Assembly: GCF_002864685.1 (NCBI RefSeq)
Contig: NZ_NMQZ01000005.1
Coordinates: 85,691 to 149,690, forward strand
Length of the DNA: 64,000 nt
DNA from: Alloalcanivorax mobilis
GTDB taxonomy: Bacteria; Pseudomonadota; Gammaproteobacteria; Pseudomonadales; Alcanivoracaceae
Reading direction: 5' to 3'
This document shows, piece after piece, positions 27,047 to 38,428 of the stretch. The notes beneath the pieces were generated by a model that was not told the DNA's origin, searched no databases, and saw only the letters and a list, made by a program, of their open reading frames with translations. A program made the position numbers and the translations under genes. Position 1 is the stretch's first letter. The number at the start of each line of letters is the position of its first letter.

Positions 27047-28251
27047 CAGTGCGTGCCCTCGAACAGACTGAACCAGCGTGGCGTGCCGAGCGGCGCCAGC
27101 GGCAGATTTTCCGGCACCGTCAGCGCCGGTCCGGGGGTCAGATCAGTCTCGTCGATCAGCGCTTCCACCCGGTCGCCGAGATCCGGCGCCAGGGTCAGCT
27201 TGGTCGGCCAGGTGACGATCAGATTGCGCTCGCGGCGGGCGTAGGCGTTGTCCGGTTTGCTGAGGCCATGTTGGCGGGGCTCGGCGCGGGCCACGTCCAG
27301 CACCGCGAAGCCAGCGGCGCTGAAATCCAGCCACGGGAACAGCGTGGCGAGTTCGTCGCGGGCGGCCTGGAGCTGTTGTGCGTCGCTGCGTTGCACGCCG
27401 CGCTCGGCGAGATCACCGCCCAGGTACCAGACCAGGTCGCCGTCGGGCATTTCGTGGCTGGTGACGGTCAGGCGGGGTTTGTTGCTGGTGCCCACGCAAT
27501 GGGCATAGAGCCGATGGCCGAGGCTGTGTTTTACCAGCATCATTTTCAGCGGCCGGCTCTGGCTGGATTCGGCTTTGAACAGGTGCGCCTTGTGGGCGCG
27601 CTCCAGCAGGTCGGCATTGCCGGCGCCGGCGGCCAGGACCGTGACACGCGGCTCAATGCGCTGGCCGGCGAGTTCCACGGCTTGCAGGCCGTTCTCACCC
27701 CAAACCAGCGTGTCGCGGCTCAGGTCCAGGTGCAGCAGGCGCGGGCGCACCGGCGCGGCCAGCACGTCCAGCAAACTTTCGGTGTTCACCACCAGGTCAT
27801 CCAGCCGGTAAACCTGGCCTTTGAAACGCGGGTCGGCGAGCGCTGACGGGAAGCCGGGCCGCTTCAGTTTTTCGATGCGTCCGCGCAGCATGCGGCTGGC
27901 GAAGAAGGTGGTCATGCGGCTGGCGACCGAGCCCGCGGACCACAGGTGCTGGGTTTCCGAGAGCACCTGCACGCCGCTCAGATCCACCGGCCCGTGGCCG
28001 GCGATGGCCTGGCGCCAGCGATCCGGCATGCCGGCGATGGATTCCGACTCGCTGGACAGGGTGCCGCCCAGCGCATACTTCAAGCCGCCGTGGATAATGC
28101 CCTGGCTGGCCAGGGTCTGGGCGCCGCCCAGGGTATCGGTTTCCAGCAGCAAACATTGATAACCCCGGCTTTGCAGTTGGTTGATCAACCACAGGCCGGC
28201 GATGCCGCCGCCGAGGATCAGGATGTCCGGTTTCAGCGTTGCAGAGCTCAT
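27046..28251 (-). CDS. FAD-dependent oxidoreductase (DAO/GlpA-like)
   Basis: 401 residues. N-terminal dinucleotide motif ILGGGIAGLWLINQL, followed by LGGAQTLASQGIIHGG, the substrate/flavin loop pattern of the DAO family that includes glycerol-3-phosphate and amino acid oxidases. Start ATG 28251 is preferred to a start six codons upstream because the residues after it begin the expected strand. It is coupled to the aldo/keto reductase, suggesting one oxidises what the other reduces, but no substrate can be named. Confidence 0.78.
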   Translation of the reverse strand: MSSATLKPDILILGGGIAGLWLINQLQSRGYQCLLLETDTLGGAQTLASQGIIHGGLKYALGGTLSSESESIAGMPDRWRQAIAGHGPVDLSGVQVLSETQHLWSAGSVASRMTTFFASRMLRGRIEKLKRPGFPSALADPRFKGQVYRLDDLVVNTESLLDVLAAPVRPRLLHLDLSRDTLVWGENGLQAVELAGQRIEPRVTVLAAGAGNADLLERAHKAHLFKAESSQSRPLKMMLVKHSLGHRLYAHCVGTSNKPRLTVTSHEMPDGDLVWYLGGDLAERGVQRSDAQQLQAARDELATLFPWLDFSAAGFAVLDVARAEPRQHGLSKPDNAYARRERNLIVTWPTKLTLAPDLGDRVEALIDETDLTPGPALTVPENLPLAPLGTPRWFSLFEGTH

Positions 28252-28378
28252 GGGCCACCATCGGTTCAATGGAGCGCTATGCTAACATAGCCGCGCCGGC
28301 ACGCGGCACGGGGCGCGACAAGGCCGCGTCGGAAGCGGCCGTGTGCGCGCCCGCCAGCTTGCGTTGAAAAGGACTGCC

Positions 28379-29656
28379 ATGCGTCTTCTCTACACCTTCC
28401 TGTGGTACCTGTTGTTGCCGTTGCTGTTCGCGCGGTTGTGGTGGCGTGGCCGGCGCGCGCCGGCGTATCGCGCGCGCTGGCGCGAGCGGTTGGCGCTGGG
28501 CTATCGGCCGGGCACCCTGCGTGACAGCGTGTGGATTCACGCGGTGTCGGTGGGCGAGACCCTGGCCGCCGCGCCGTTGATCGAGGCGTTGATGGCGGCG
28601 CATCCGCGCACCCCCCTGGTGATCACCACCACCACCCCAACCGGCTCGGAGCGGGTGCGCGCGCTGTTTGGTGATCGGGTTACCCACGTTTATTGCCCCT
28701 GGGAATTGCCCGGCGCCTATCGCCGCTTTCTGCGCGCTTTCGATCCCAAGCTGGTGGCGGTGATGGAGACCGAACTGTGGCCGAATCTGTGCGCCGCCGT
28801 TGACGCCCATGGCGCCGCTCTGGTGCTGATGAACGGCCGGCTTTCGGAGAAAAGTTATCGCGGTTACGCGCGCCTGCCGGCGCTGGTGCGGCCGATGCTG
28901 GCGCGCTTTCGAGTGCTGGCGGTGCAAACCGCGGTGGAAGCGGAGCGCTTCGCCGCGCTGGGTGCTCCCCGCGATCGCCTGCGGGTAAACGGCAGCATCA
29001 AATTCGATCTGGCCCTGGATGCGCCGCTGCGCGAGCGGGCGGCCGCCCTGCGCGGTGAGTTCGGTGAGCGGCCGGTGTGGATCGCGGCCAGCACTCACCC
29101 GGGCGAGGACGAGATCGTGCTGGCCGCGCACCGGCGTCTCCTTAACCACCGGCCGGGTGTGCTGCTGGTGCTGGTGCCACGCCACCCGGAGCGCTTCGGC
29201 GAGGTAGCGGCGCTGGCGCGGGGCATGGGTTTCACGGTGGCGCGACGCAGTGAGGAACAGGCCGTCACCGATGAGTGCGAGGTGTATCTGGCCGACACCA
29301 TGGGGGAATTAATGATGCTCTACGGCGCCTGTGATGTGGCGCTGGTGGGCGGCTCGTTAGTGCCGGTGGGCGGCCACAATCTGCTGGAGCCGGCGGCCTG
29401 GGGCGTGCCGGTGCTCAGTGGGTCGCAATTGCATAATTTCACCGCCATCGCCGCGTTACTGAACGACGCCGGTGCGTTGGCGGTGGTCAACGATGAAGGG
29501 GAACTGGCCGAGCGCCTTGAGCGCCTGCTGGCCGACGCCGGCGAGCGCCGGCGTTTGGGCGAGGCGGCGGCGGCCGTGGTGGCCGCCAACCGGGGCGCGC
29601 TTCAGCGCGGGGTAACGATCTTCTCTTCGCTCTGGCCTTCGAGATCCGGGTTGTAG
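28379..29656 (+). CDS. waaA: 3-deoxy-D-manno-octulosonic acid (Kdo) transferase
   Basis: 425 residues of the GT30 enzyme that attaches Kdo to lipid IVA at the inner membrane. N-terminal membrane anchor (RLLYTFLWYLLLPLLF), then IHAVSVGE with the catalytic acidic residue region, ETELWPNL, and the donor-site GGSLVPVGGHNLLEPAAWG. ATG 28379 has AAAAGGA upstream. The last 18 or so codons overlap the 3' end of tolC on the other strand by 55 bases, so the extreme C-terminus (FSSLWPSRSGL) is probably not conserved. Confidence 0.93.
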   Translation: MRLLYTFLWYLLLPLLFARLWWRGRRAPAYRARWRERLALGYRPGTLRDSVWIHAVSVGETLAAAPLIEALMAAHPRTPLVITTTTPTGSERVRALFGDRVTHVYCPWELPGAYRRFLRAFDPKLVAVMETELWPNLCAAVDAHGAALVLMNGRLSEKSYRGYARLPALVRPMLARFRVLAVQTAVEAERFAALGAPRDRLRVNGSIKFDLALDAPLRERAAALRGEFGERPVWIAASTHPGEDEIVLAAHRRLLNHRPGVLLVLVPRHPERFGEVAALARGMGFTVARRSEEQAVTDECEVYLADTMGELMMLYGACDVALVGGSLVPVGGHNLLEPAAWGVPVLSGSQLHNFTAIAALLNDAGALAVVNDEGELAERLERLLADAGERRRLGEAAAAVVAANRGALQRGVTIFSSLWPSRSGL

Positions 29657-31011
29657 AGATCCAGGGTCTGCTCGGATGAGAGCCACTCGTTCACGGAGAC
29701 CAGGTTCTGCACGTCCAGATCGCCGGCGGCGGATTGCAGCGTCAGGCTGTTGAGGATGTAGTCATACCGGGCGTTGGCGTAGTCCCGCTGCGCGGCGTAC
29801 AGCGCCTGTTGGGCATTGAGCACGTCGACCACGTTGCGAGTGCCCACTTCATAACCGGACTGAGTGGCTTCCAGCGCGGAGCTGGCGGAGCGGATCGCCT
29901 GGTTGCGTGCCTGCACCCGCAGGGAGTCGGCTTGCACGGTGCGGAAGGCACTGCGCGCCTGCTGGGTGACGTCGCGCACCGTTTGCAGATAGGTCTGGTC
30001 GGCGGCGTCGGCGCGCAACACCGCCTGTTTACGCTGGCTGTTCAGCGCACCGCCGCGGAACAACGGCATGGTCACTTCAATGCCGATCTCGGTGCCATGG
30101 TTGTCCGGCGTGATGCCACTGCCGAAACCGGTGGCGCCGCCGGTGTCGTCATCCGGAGCGGTGTGCAGATGGGTGTAGCTGCCAACCAGTTGCACCTGCG
30201 GCATCATCGCGCCGAACTGGCGGTCGGCGGTGCAGCCGGCCGCCTTGGCGGTAAACCGTGAGGCGAGAATCTGCGGGTTCTGGTAAGCGGCTTTGTCCAG
30301 CCAGGCGTCCATGTTTTCCGGCGCCGGGCCACTCATCGGCAGCTCCTCGCGCAGTTCCGCCAGGTTGTCCCAGCGCTGGCCGGTGAGCGTTTCCAGCTGG
30401 TCGCGGGCGATGGCGAAATCCTGCTCGGCGACAATCAGGCTCACCCGGGTCAGGTCATAAGCGGCCTGGGCTTCTTCCACATCGGTGCGCGGCACCAGGC
30501 CGACGTCGAAGCGCTCGCTGGTCTGGTCGAGCTGGCGGCTGATCGCCTTTTCTTCCGCCTGGGCGGAGACCAGGTTGTCCCACGCGCGCAGCACGCCGAA
30601 GTAACCCTGGGCGACGCGCAATACGAAGTCCTGGCGGGCCTGGTAGAAGTTGGCCTGGGACACCGACACGGTGGCCTTGGCTTCTTTATAGCCGTAGAAG
30701 GCGTCGAGGCGGAACAGTGGCTGGGTCAGGTTGACACTGCTGGCTTCCCGGTCGTAGTCCAGATCCACGCCGCCGTCCTCGATGCGCTGGTTGGTCCGAT
30801 AGCGGCCGTAGCTGGCGTCAATGGTCGGCAGCAGGGCGGCGCGGCCTTGAACCAGAGTCTCCTGGTCCGCTTCCCAGTTCTGGCGCTCCGCGCGCCAGGT
30901 GCCGTCGTAACTCCAGGCGGCATTCGCCACATCGGTGAGGTCGGCGGCCTGGACGCTCGCCGACAGCGTCGTCATCAGGATCACCAGGGGCTTCACGGGG
31001 CTCCGCATCAT
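29602..31011 (-). CDS. tolC: TolC-family outer-membrane efflux channel
   Basis: 469 residues with a signal peptide ending near ASVQAADL. The mature protein has the two OEP repeats with long helices (for example VQADSLRVQARNQAIRS) and a TRNVVDVLNAQQALYAA segment typical of the second repeat. It forms the trimeric outer-membrane duct for efflux pumps and type I secretion. The location next to thiC-nudF-yqiB-cpdA matches the tolC-nudF-yqiB-cpdA neighbourhood of enterics, which supports true TolC rather than a pump-specific relative. Confidence 0.9.
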   Translation of the reverse strand: MMRSPVKPLVILMTTLSASVQAADLTDVANAAWSYDGTWRAERQNWEADQETLVQGRAALLPTIDASYGRYRTNQRIEDGGVDLDYDREASSVNLTQPLFRLDAFYGYKEAKATVSVSQANFYQARQDFVLRVAQGYFGVLRAWDNLVSAQAEEKAISRQLDQTSERFDVGLVPRTDVEEAQAAYDLTRVSLIVAEQDFAIARDQLETLTGQRWDNLAELREELPMSGPAPENMDAWLDKAAYQNPQILASRFTAKAAGCTADRQFGAMMPQVQLVGSYTHLHTAPDDDTGGATGFGSGITPDNHGTEIGIEVTMPLFRGGALNSQRKQAVLRADAADQTYLQTVRDVTQQARSAFRTVQADSLRVQARNQAIRSASSALEATQSGYEVGTRNVVDVLNAQQALYAAQRDYANARYDYILNSLTLQSAAGDLDVQNLVSVNEWLSSEQTLDLYNPDLEGQSEEKIVTPR

Positions 31012-31162
31012 GGTGTATTCACTCTTGTGTCATTCGGTTTGGGGTGCTCGTCCGCTCCACCGAATCCTTGTACTTTTCCGGGGCGGGCGCCAGGCAGGCG
31101 CGGCCAACCGGCGAGCGGAACAGGGACAGCCTGCTATGGTAATGGCAAGCTCCGGGAATTGA

Positions 31163-33775
<2,613 letters not shown>

Positions 33776-33779
<4 letters not shown>

Positions 33780-34225
33780 AAACCCGTTCCCGATACCGCC
33801 TCGACTTCCGCGCTCTGATGGCTCAGTGCGAGTCCAATTACGCGCGCCTGCTGCCGTTGATCCGCGCCCTGGGCGACCAGGACACTCTCGATCTGGCGTT
33901 CGGTGACGAGCGGCCCCACACCCTCAACATCCGCGTGCTGGAGCGGGCCCCCTACACCACCACCCTGCGCTTGCAGGACCAGGCGTTGCACGACGCCATG
34001 CCCGCGCCCCGCCTCACGGTGCGTCTTTACCACGACGCGCGCGTGGCGGAGGTCACCGAGGCGAGCCCGTTCCAGCGCGTGCAGGCGCGCTATCCCTACC
34101 CCAACGACAAAATGCACCAGCGTGATGAAAAAGCGCAGTGGAACCGCTTTCTGGGCGAGTGGCTGAGCCACGTTCAGGAGCACGGCCGCGACGCGGCGCT
34201 GCACTGGCCGCGTGCCACTTCCTGA
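33776..34225 (+). CDS. yqiB: DUF1249 protein, YqiB
   Basis: 149 residues; motifs TVRLYHDARVAEV, YPYPNDKMHQRDEK and FLGEWL match E. coli YqiB, whose function is not established. GTG 33776 overlaps the nudF TGA (GTGA). Conserved order nudF-yqiB-cpdA strengthens the call. Confidence 0.9.
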
Positions 34226-34361
34226 CCCTCGCGCCGGCGAGCGAAGAAACGGAACCGGGTTCCTGGCAAAGCGCCATTATCTTCGCTATAACCTAACCGC
34301 GCGCACCTTTTCCTGAACATTTTGTGCGTGCCGGCTTCACGCTGGCGGGCCCTTTTGACGC

Positions 34362-34367
34362 TATACT
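34362..34367 (+). promoter_or_regulatory. Candidate -10 element for cpdA
   Basis: TATACT at 34362-34367; the best -35 (TTCACG, 34336) is 20 bases away, so the match is incomplete. If used, it starts a leader of about 150 bases before cpdA. Confidence 0.35.
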
Positions 34368-34380
34368 CGGGGGCGCGTAA

Positions 34381-34486
34381 AACCGGCAACGCCGGTTGTC
34401 CGTTCAACTTCCCTGGGGAGGGGAGGTCGCGGCCGGGGTGTCAGCCCGGCTGAGCGACAGCAATGGGGTGAGCGTGAAACACGCTC
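34381..34486 (+). ncRNA. Predicted structured leader RNA of cpdA
   Basis: Three stems in about 105 bases: AACCGGC-AAC-GCCGGTT (34381-34397); a two-part stem with GTCGC/GCGAC outside and GCCGGG/CCCGGC inside (34426-34458); and GAGCGTG-AAA-CACGCTC (34470-34486). CTTCCC at 34408 can also pair with GGGAA at 34487, near the ribosome-binding site GGGAG. It matches no riboswitch class I recognise. The RNA is predicted only from dyads and from the preceding TATACT. Confidence 0.4.
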
Positions 34487-34522
34487 GGGAATGGGATCAC
34501 GACAACAACGGGAGCGGTGATT

Positions 34523-35329
34523 TTGACGCAACCGGTTCAACCCCTGCGGGTGGTGCAGCTTTCCGATTTTCACCTGTTCGCGGACACGCAAGGCAAGCTG
34601 CTCGGGCTCAATACCCAGGCCAGCCTTGAAACCGTGCTGGAGCGGGTGCGGGTCGAGCAACCCGACATGGATCTGATCATCGCCACCGGGGATCTCTCCC
34701 AGGATGGCTCCCTGGATTCGTACCATCGCCTGATCACGCTGCTCGATGGTTTCCGCGTGCCGGTGTACTGGCTGGAAGGCAACCACGATAAGCCGGCGCC
34801 GATGATCCACGCCCTGCGCCAGCAGAAACACCGGGTCAGCCCGTGCGTGGCGGAGCTCGGTGCCTGGACGCTGATCATGCTCGATTCAACCATTCCCGGC
34901 GATGTGCCCGGTGAACTGTTCGAAGACGACTACCGTTTTCTGGAGCAGGCGTTGGCCGACGCCCGCGGCGAGCATGTCATGGTGGCGTTGCATCACCATC
35001 CGGTGGCCATGGGCAGCCGCTGGCTGGATACACAGCTGGTGGGCAGCGCCGAGCGCTTTTTCCAGGTCATTGATGCGCACCGCAAAGTGCGCGCGGTGGC
35101 CTGGGGCCATGTGCACCAGGAATTCCACGGCGAGCGCAACGGTGTGCGGCTGTTCTCGGTGCCCAGCACCTGCGTGCAATTCAAACCGGGCAGCGACGAC
35201 TTCGCCGTGGACGACGCCAACCCCGGTTACCGCTGGTTCGACTTGCACAACGATGGCCGCATCGACTCCGCCGTGAGCCGGGTCGAGGGCCTGGATTTCA
35301 AAGTGGATATGTCCGCCGGCGGCTACTGA
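34523..35329 (+). CDS. cpdA: 3',5'-cyclic-AMP phosphodiesterase CpdA
   Basis: 268 residues of the calcineurin-like metallophosphoesterase fold: SDFHLF, ATGDLSQDG, EGNHDKP, HHHPV and GHVHQEF supply the metal ligands. It hydrolyses cyclic nucleotides, mainly cAMP. I prefer TTG 34523, which has GGGAG eight bases upstream; GTG 34517 is only two bases from that site. It follows yqiB after 297 bases, a gap that holds a candidate promoter and strong stems. The gene after it in enterics (yqiA) is displaced to 43784. Confidence 0.9.
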   Translation: MTQPVQPLRVVQLSDFHLFADTQGKLLGLNTQASLETVLERVRVEQPDMDLIIATGDLSQDGSLDSYHRLITLLDGFRVPVYWLEGNHDKPAPMIHALRQQKHRVSPCVAELGAWTLIMLDSTIPGDVPGELFEDDYRFLEQALADARGEHVMVALHHHPVAMGSRWLDTQLVGSAERFFQVIDAHRKVRAVAWGHVHQEFHGERNGVRLFSVPSTCVQFKPGSDDFAVDDANPGYRWFDLHNDGRIDSAVSRVEGLDFKVDMSAGGY

Positions 35330-35333
35330 CGGT

Positions 35334-35370
35334 GGGCGCTGGCATGCCGACAAGGTCGGCGTCGGCGCCC
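35334..35370. terminator. Terminator-like hairpin between cpdA and dctM
   Basis: Outer stem GGGCGC/GCGCCC and inner stem GCCGA/TCGGC around CAAGG, between two convergent genes. No T-run follows. Confidence 0.5.
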
Positions 35371-35386
35371 CCAATCAGCGTGCCGC

Positions 35387-36700
35387 TCAGCGCATCTGCG
35401 CGGGCAGCCAGGTAACGATGATTGGAAAAAAGAAGATCAGCAGCGTGGTCACCGCTTCCATCACCAGAAACCAACTGGCGCCGCGAAACACGTCCACCAG
35501 CGGTGTGTCCTTGTCGATGCCCGCGGTGACATAGACGTTCAGCCCCACCGGTGGTGTGATCAGACCGATCTCGCACATCTTCACGGCCAGGATGCCGAAC
35601 CACAACGGGTCGAAACCCAGTGAATGCACCGTGGGGAACAGGATCGGCATGGTGATCACCAGCATCGAGAAGGCATCCAGAAACATGCCCAGCGGCAGGT
35701 AGATCAGCAGGAGCACGCCAATCACCAACAGGGGAGGCAAGTCCAGGGCGGTGACGGTTTCCACGATCGCCTGAGGGGTCCCCACCAGGGTCAGGAAGTA
35801 GCTGAAGATGCCCGCGCCCAGCATGGTCATCAGGATCATCACGGTGGTGTTGATCGATGAGCGGAAGCTCTCTTTCAGCCGGGCGCCCAGTTTCGGGCGC
35901 GCCTGGCGCGAAAACAACAGCATCACGAAGGCAACGAAGGCGCCAACGGCGCCGGCTTCGGTGGGGGTCACCAGGCCCAGGTAGATACCGCCCAGCACCA
36001 CGATGAACAGGATCAGCACCTGCCAGGCATCGGCCAATGAGCGCAAGCGTTCGCCCCAACCATAGGACGGCGCCCGCTGCGCGCCGGCGGGCATGATCCG
36101 GCGGCTGACCACCATGATGCCAAGCACGAACACCAGCGTGGAGAGCAGGCCTGGCAACACCCCGGCCACCAGCATGGCGCCGGCGGACACTTCGGTCAGG
36201 GAAGCGTAGAAGATCAGCAGCACGCTGGGCGGAATCAGCACACCCAGCACGCCGCCGGCGGCGACGACGCCGGTGCTCAGGCGGCGGTCGTAGCCCGCTG
36301 CTTTCATTTCCGGAATCGCCACCGAGCCGACGGTGGCGGCGGTCGCCACGCTGGACCCCGAAGTGGCGGCGAAGCCGGCGCTGGTCAATACGCTGGCGAT
36401 CGCCAGCCCGCCGGGCAGGCGCCCCACCCATTTGCGGGCCACGCCAAACAGCCGTTGGCCGACTCCCGCCTTCTGGGCGAAATTGCCCATCAGAATGAAC
36501 AGAGGAATCACCGCCAGCATGTAGACCGCGGTCTGAGTGTAGGAAAACGATTTGAGCCGAAGCAGGGCGAAGTTCAGATCCTCGACCATGGCGATGCCGG
36601 CAACGCCAGCCAGCGCCAGGGAGGCGAACACCGGAACGCCTACCGCCAGCAATACGAACACCAGGCCGACGGCCAGCAGGGTGGCGGTTATCTCATCCAT
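35387..36700 (-). CDS. dctM: TRAP transporter large permease, DctM
   Basis: 437 residues with about eleven to twelve helices; family features are GFAATSGSSVATAATVGSVAIPEM and the C-terminal LITPPVGLNVYV. It carries the ligand across the inner membrane, with DctQ. Its start overlaps dctQ by eight bases. Last gene of an operon running thiolase, ligase, dctP, dctQ, dctM. Confidence 0.92.
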   Translation of the reverse strand: MDEITATLLAVGLVFVLLAVGVPVFASLALAGVAGIAMVEDLNFALLRLKSFSYTQTAVYMLAVIPLFILMGNFAQKAGVGQRLFGVARKWVGRLPGGLAIASVLTSAGFAATSGSSVATAATVGSVAIPEMKAAGYDRRLSTGVVAAGGVLGVLIPPSVLLIFYASLTEVSAGAMLVAGVLPGLLSTLVFVLGIMVVSRRIMPAGAQRAPSYGWGERLRSLADAWQVLILFIVVLGGIYLGLVTPTEAGAVGAFVAFVMLLFSRQARPKLGARLKESFRSSINTTVMILMTMLGAGIFSYFLTLVGTPQAIVETVTALDLPPLLVIGVLLLIYLPLGMFLDAFSMLVITMPILFPTVHSLGFDPLWFGILAVKMCEIGLITPPVGLNVYVTAGIDKDTPLVDVFRGASWFLVMEAVTTLLIFFFPIIVTWLPAQMR

Positions 36701-37226
36701 GGCGCTTCTCCTGCACGGTCACGGCACCGTCGGCACGGGTGGGGACGCGGCCGATCAGAGCCAGCAGGCCATACAGCACCATCTGCACGGTGGCGAACCA
36801 GAGGCCCGCCGCCAGGATGATCTTCGCCCACCAGATCGGGAACTGAATACTGCCCCAGCGAAACTCGCGGATCTCGAAGGAATGAGCCGCGTCGATGGTG
36901 GAGGGCCAGGCCAGCAGACCCAAGGCCAGGGCGGCGGCGAACCAGGAAAAGGCGTTCATGGCTCTGGCCAGGGCCGCGGGCGCAAGGTTGACCAGGGCGT
37001 CCACCCGGATGTGAGCGTTGTCCCGTTGCGTCCAGCCCAGGCCGAGAAACACGATCAGCACCAGGGCGATTTCCGAAAGCTCGAAAATGCCGGATATCGG
37101 TTGGCCGGTAATCGCGCGGACACTCACGTCCACGGTGATGGCGAACATCAGGAACGCCAGGGCGATCAACGCGGCCGCTCCGAGCGCATCGGTAAGACCG
37201 CGAAACAATTTTTCGATCACAAGCAT
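36693..37226 (-). CDS. dctQ: TRAP transporter small permease, DctQ
   Basis: 177 residues with four predicted helices (for example ALIALAFLMFAITVDV and IALVLIVFLGLGW). It forms the TRAP membrane complex with DctM. It lies 47 bases after dctP in an operon. Confidence 0.88.
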   Translation of the reverse strand: MLVIEKLFRGLTDALGAAALIALAFLMFAITVDVSVRAITGQPISGIFELSEIALVLIVFLGLGWTQRDNAHIRVDALVNLAPAALARAMNAFSWFAAALALGLLAWPSTIDAAHSFEIREFRWGSIQFPIWWAKIILAAGLWFATVQMVLYGLLALIGRVPTRADGAVTVQEKRHG

Positions 37227-37273
37227 GCTAGCCTCGCTGTTGTTATTCTCCGCGATTCATCTGCCTCGAAACC

Positions 37274-38377
37274 TCAGCGTGACAGTTCAGCCGCCAGTTC
37301 GATGGGACGTTTGAGGCTGCCGTTGGGGTCGTGCCGGGCGATGGCTTTGTCGATCAGCGACTGCATGCGCTCCCCGTCGATGCCCGCTGGCCTGGCCACG
37401 GTCTCGACCCATTTGTTGACCTGCGCGGGCTGGATCAGCGCTTTGGCCTTGGCCATTTCCGCGTCGCCGAGGGCATTGAAATGGGCGCCTTCCTTGAGGG
37501 CCGTTTTCAAGTACTGACGAGAGGTAGCGCTGTAAATTTCACGGTATTTGCCGGCGTAGATTTCCTCTACCAGCTCGTTGCAGATACTTTGCACCGCGGA
37601 TGGCATTTCTTCCCAGGTCCGCATGCTCATGACGGTGGCCGCCGGGCCATGGGGGCCATCGCCGATGTCCGTGAAGTAAGGAGCAATCTCATGAAGCTTA
37701 TAGGCAATGGAGGTCATGAAATCGAAGCCGTACACGCCATCCAGAACGCCCCGCTCGAGCGCGGTGTAGACCTCCGGCGCCGCCATCGGGACGGCGGTGC
37801 CGCCGAGTCGCTCAATGACGTCGGTGGCCACGCCATAGCCACGAATCCGCTTGCCCTTGATGTCGGCCAGGGACTTGATCGGCTCGCGGGTCACCAGCGG
37901 CGCGTAGTACCAGTTGGTCCAGTACATCACTTTGGCGCCATGCCGTTGCTCCCATTCCTCACGCAGCGGCGGGAATTCCTGATACAGGTCTCGGCAAACC
38001 AGTTGCAGTGCATCGGCGCGGTGCATGCGGAAATACCATTCCAAGCCACGGGTAACCGGTAGCTGTGCCTGATAATAGCCAGGAGAAATCAGTGCCATTT
38101 CCGAGGTGGTATCGTGAATCGCGGAAAGGTGCTCGCCCACTTTGTTGAGCGATTGTGCCCAGAAGCGGCGGATGTTGACCGCTTTGCCAGCGCGTTTCTC
38201 CAGCTCATCCAGGAACCAGCCGTCCAGCCGTGACGGGCCGGCGGTCTCGGAAACGTAGCTGTCGAATTTGATGCGTAACGCGGACGAAGACCAGGCCGGC
38301 ATGGAAAGCCCGCTCAGCATGCCGGCACCCGCCAGGGCCGCGCCGCCTTTCAGAAAGTCCCTTCTTTTTATTGTCAT
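37274..38377 (-). CDS. dctP: TRAP transporter solute-binding protein, DctP family
   Basis: 367 residues with a twin-arginine signal: KRRDFLKGGAAL starting at residue 4, then a hydrophobic stretch and an Ala-Trp-Ser end. Tat export suggests it folds before export. The mature domain has the DctP layout (KGKRIRGYG, PMAAPEVYTALERGVLDG). It binds an organic acid for DctQM. An arginine at the ligand-binding core is usual in the family. It sits directly after a CoA ligase gene, implying that the imported acid is converted to its CoA ester. Confidence 0.88.
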   Translation of the reverse strand: MTIKRRDFLKGGAALAGAGMLSGLSMPAWSSSALRIKFDSYVSETAGPSRLDGWFLDELEKRAGKAVNIRRFWAQSLNKVGEHLSAIHDTTSEMALISPGYYQAQLPVTRGLEWYFRMHRADALQLVCRDLYQEFPPLREEWEQRHGAKVMYWTNWYYAPLVTREPIKSLADIKGKRIRGYGVATDVIERLGGTAVPMAAPEVYTALERGVLDGVYGFDFMTSIAYKLHEIAPYFTDIGDGPHGPAATVMSMRTWEEMPSAVQSICNELVEEIYAGKYREIYSATSRQYLKTALKEGAHFNALGDAEMAKAKALIQPAQVNKWVETVARPAGIDGERMQSLIDKAIARHDPNGSLKRPIELAAELSR

Positions 38378-38428
38378 GATCTCTCTCCAGTTGTTGTTAA
38401 CGGAACATTGCTTCGAGCGGTGGCAAAC

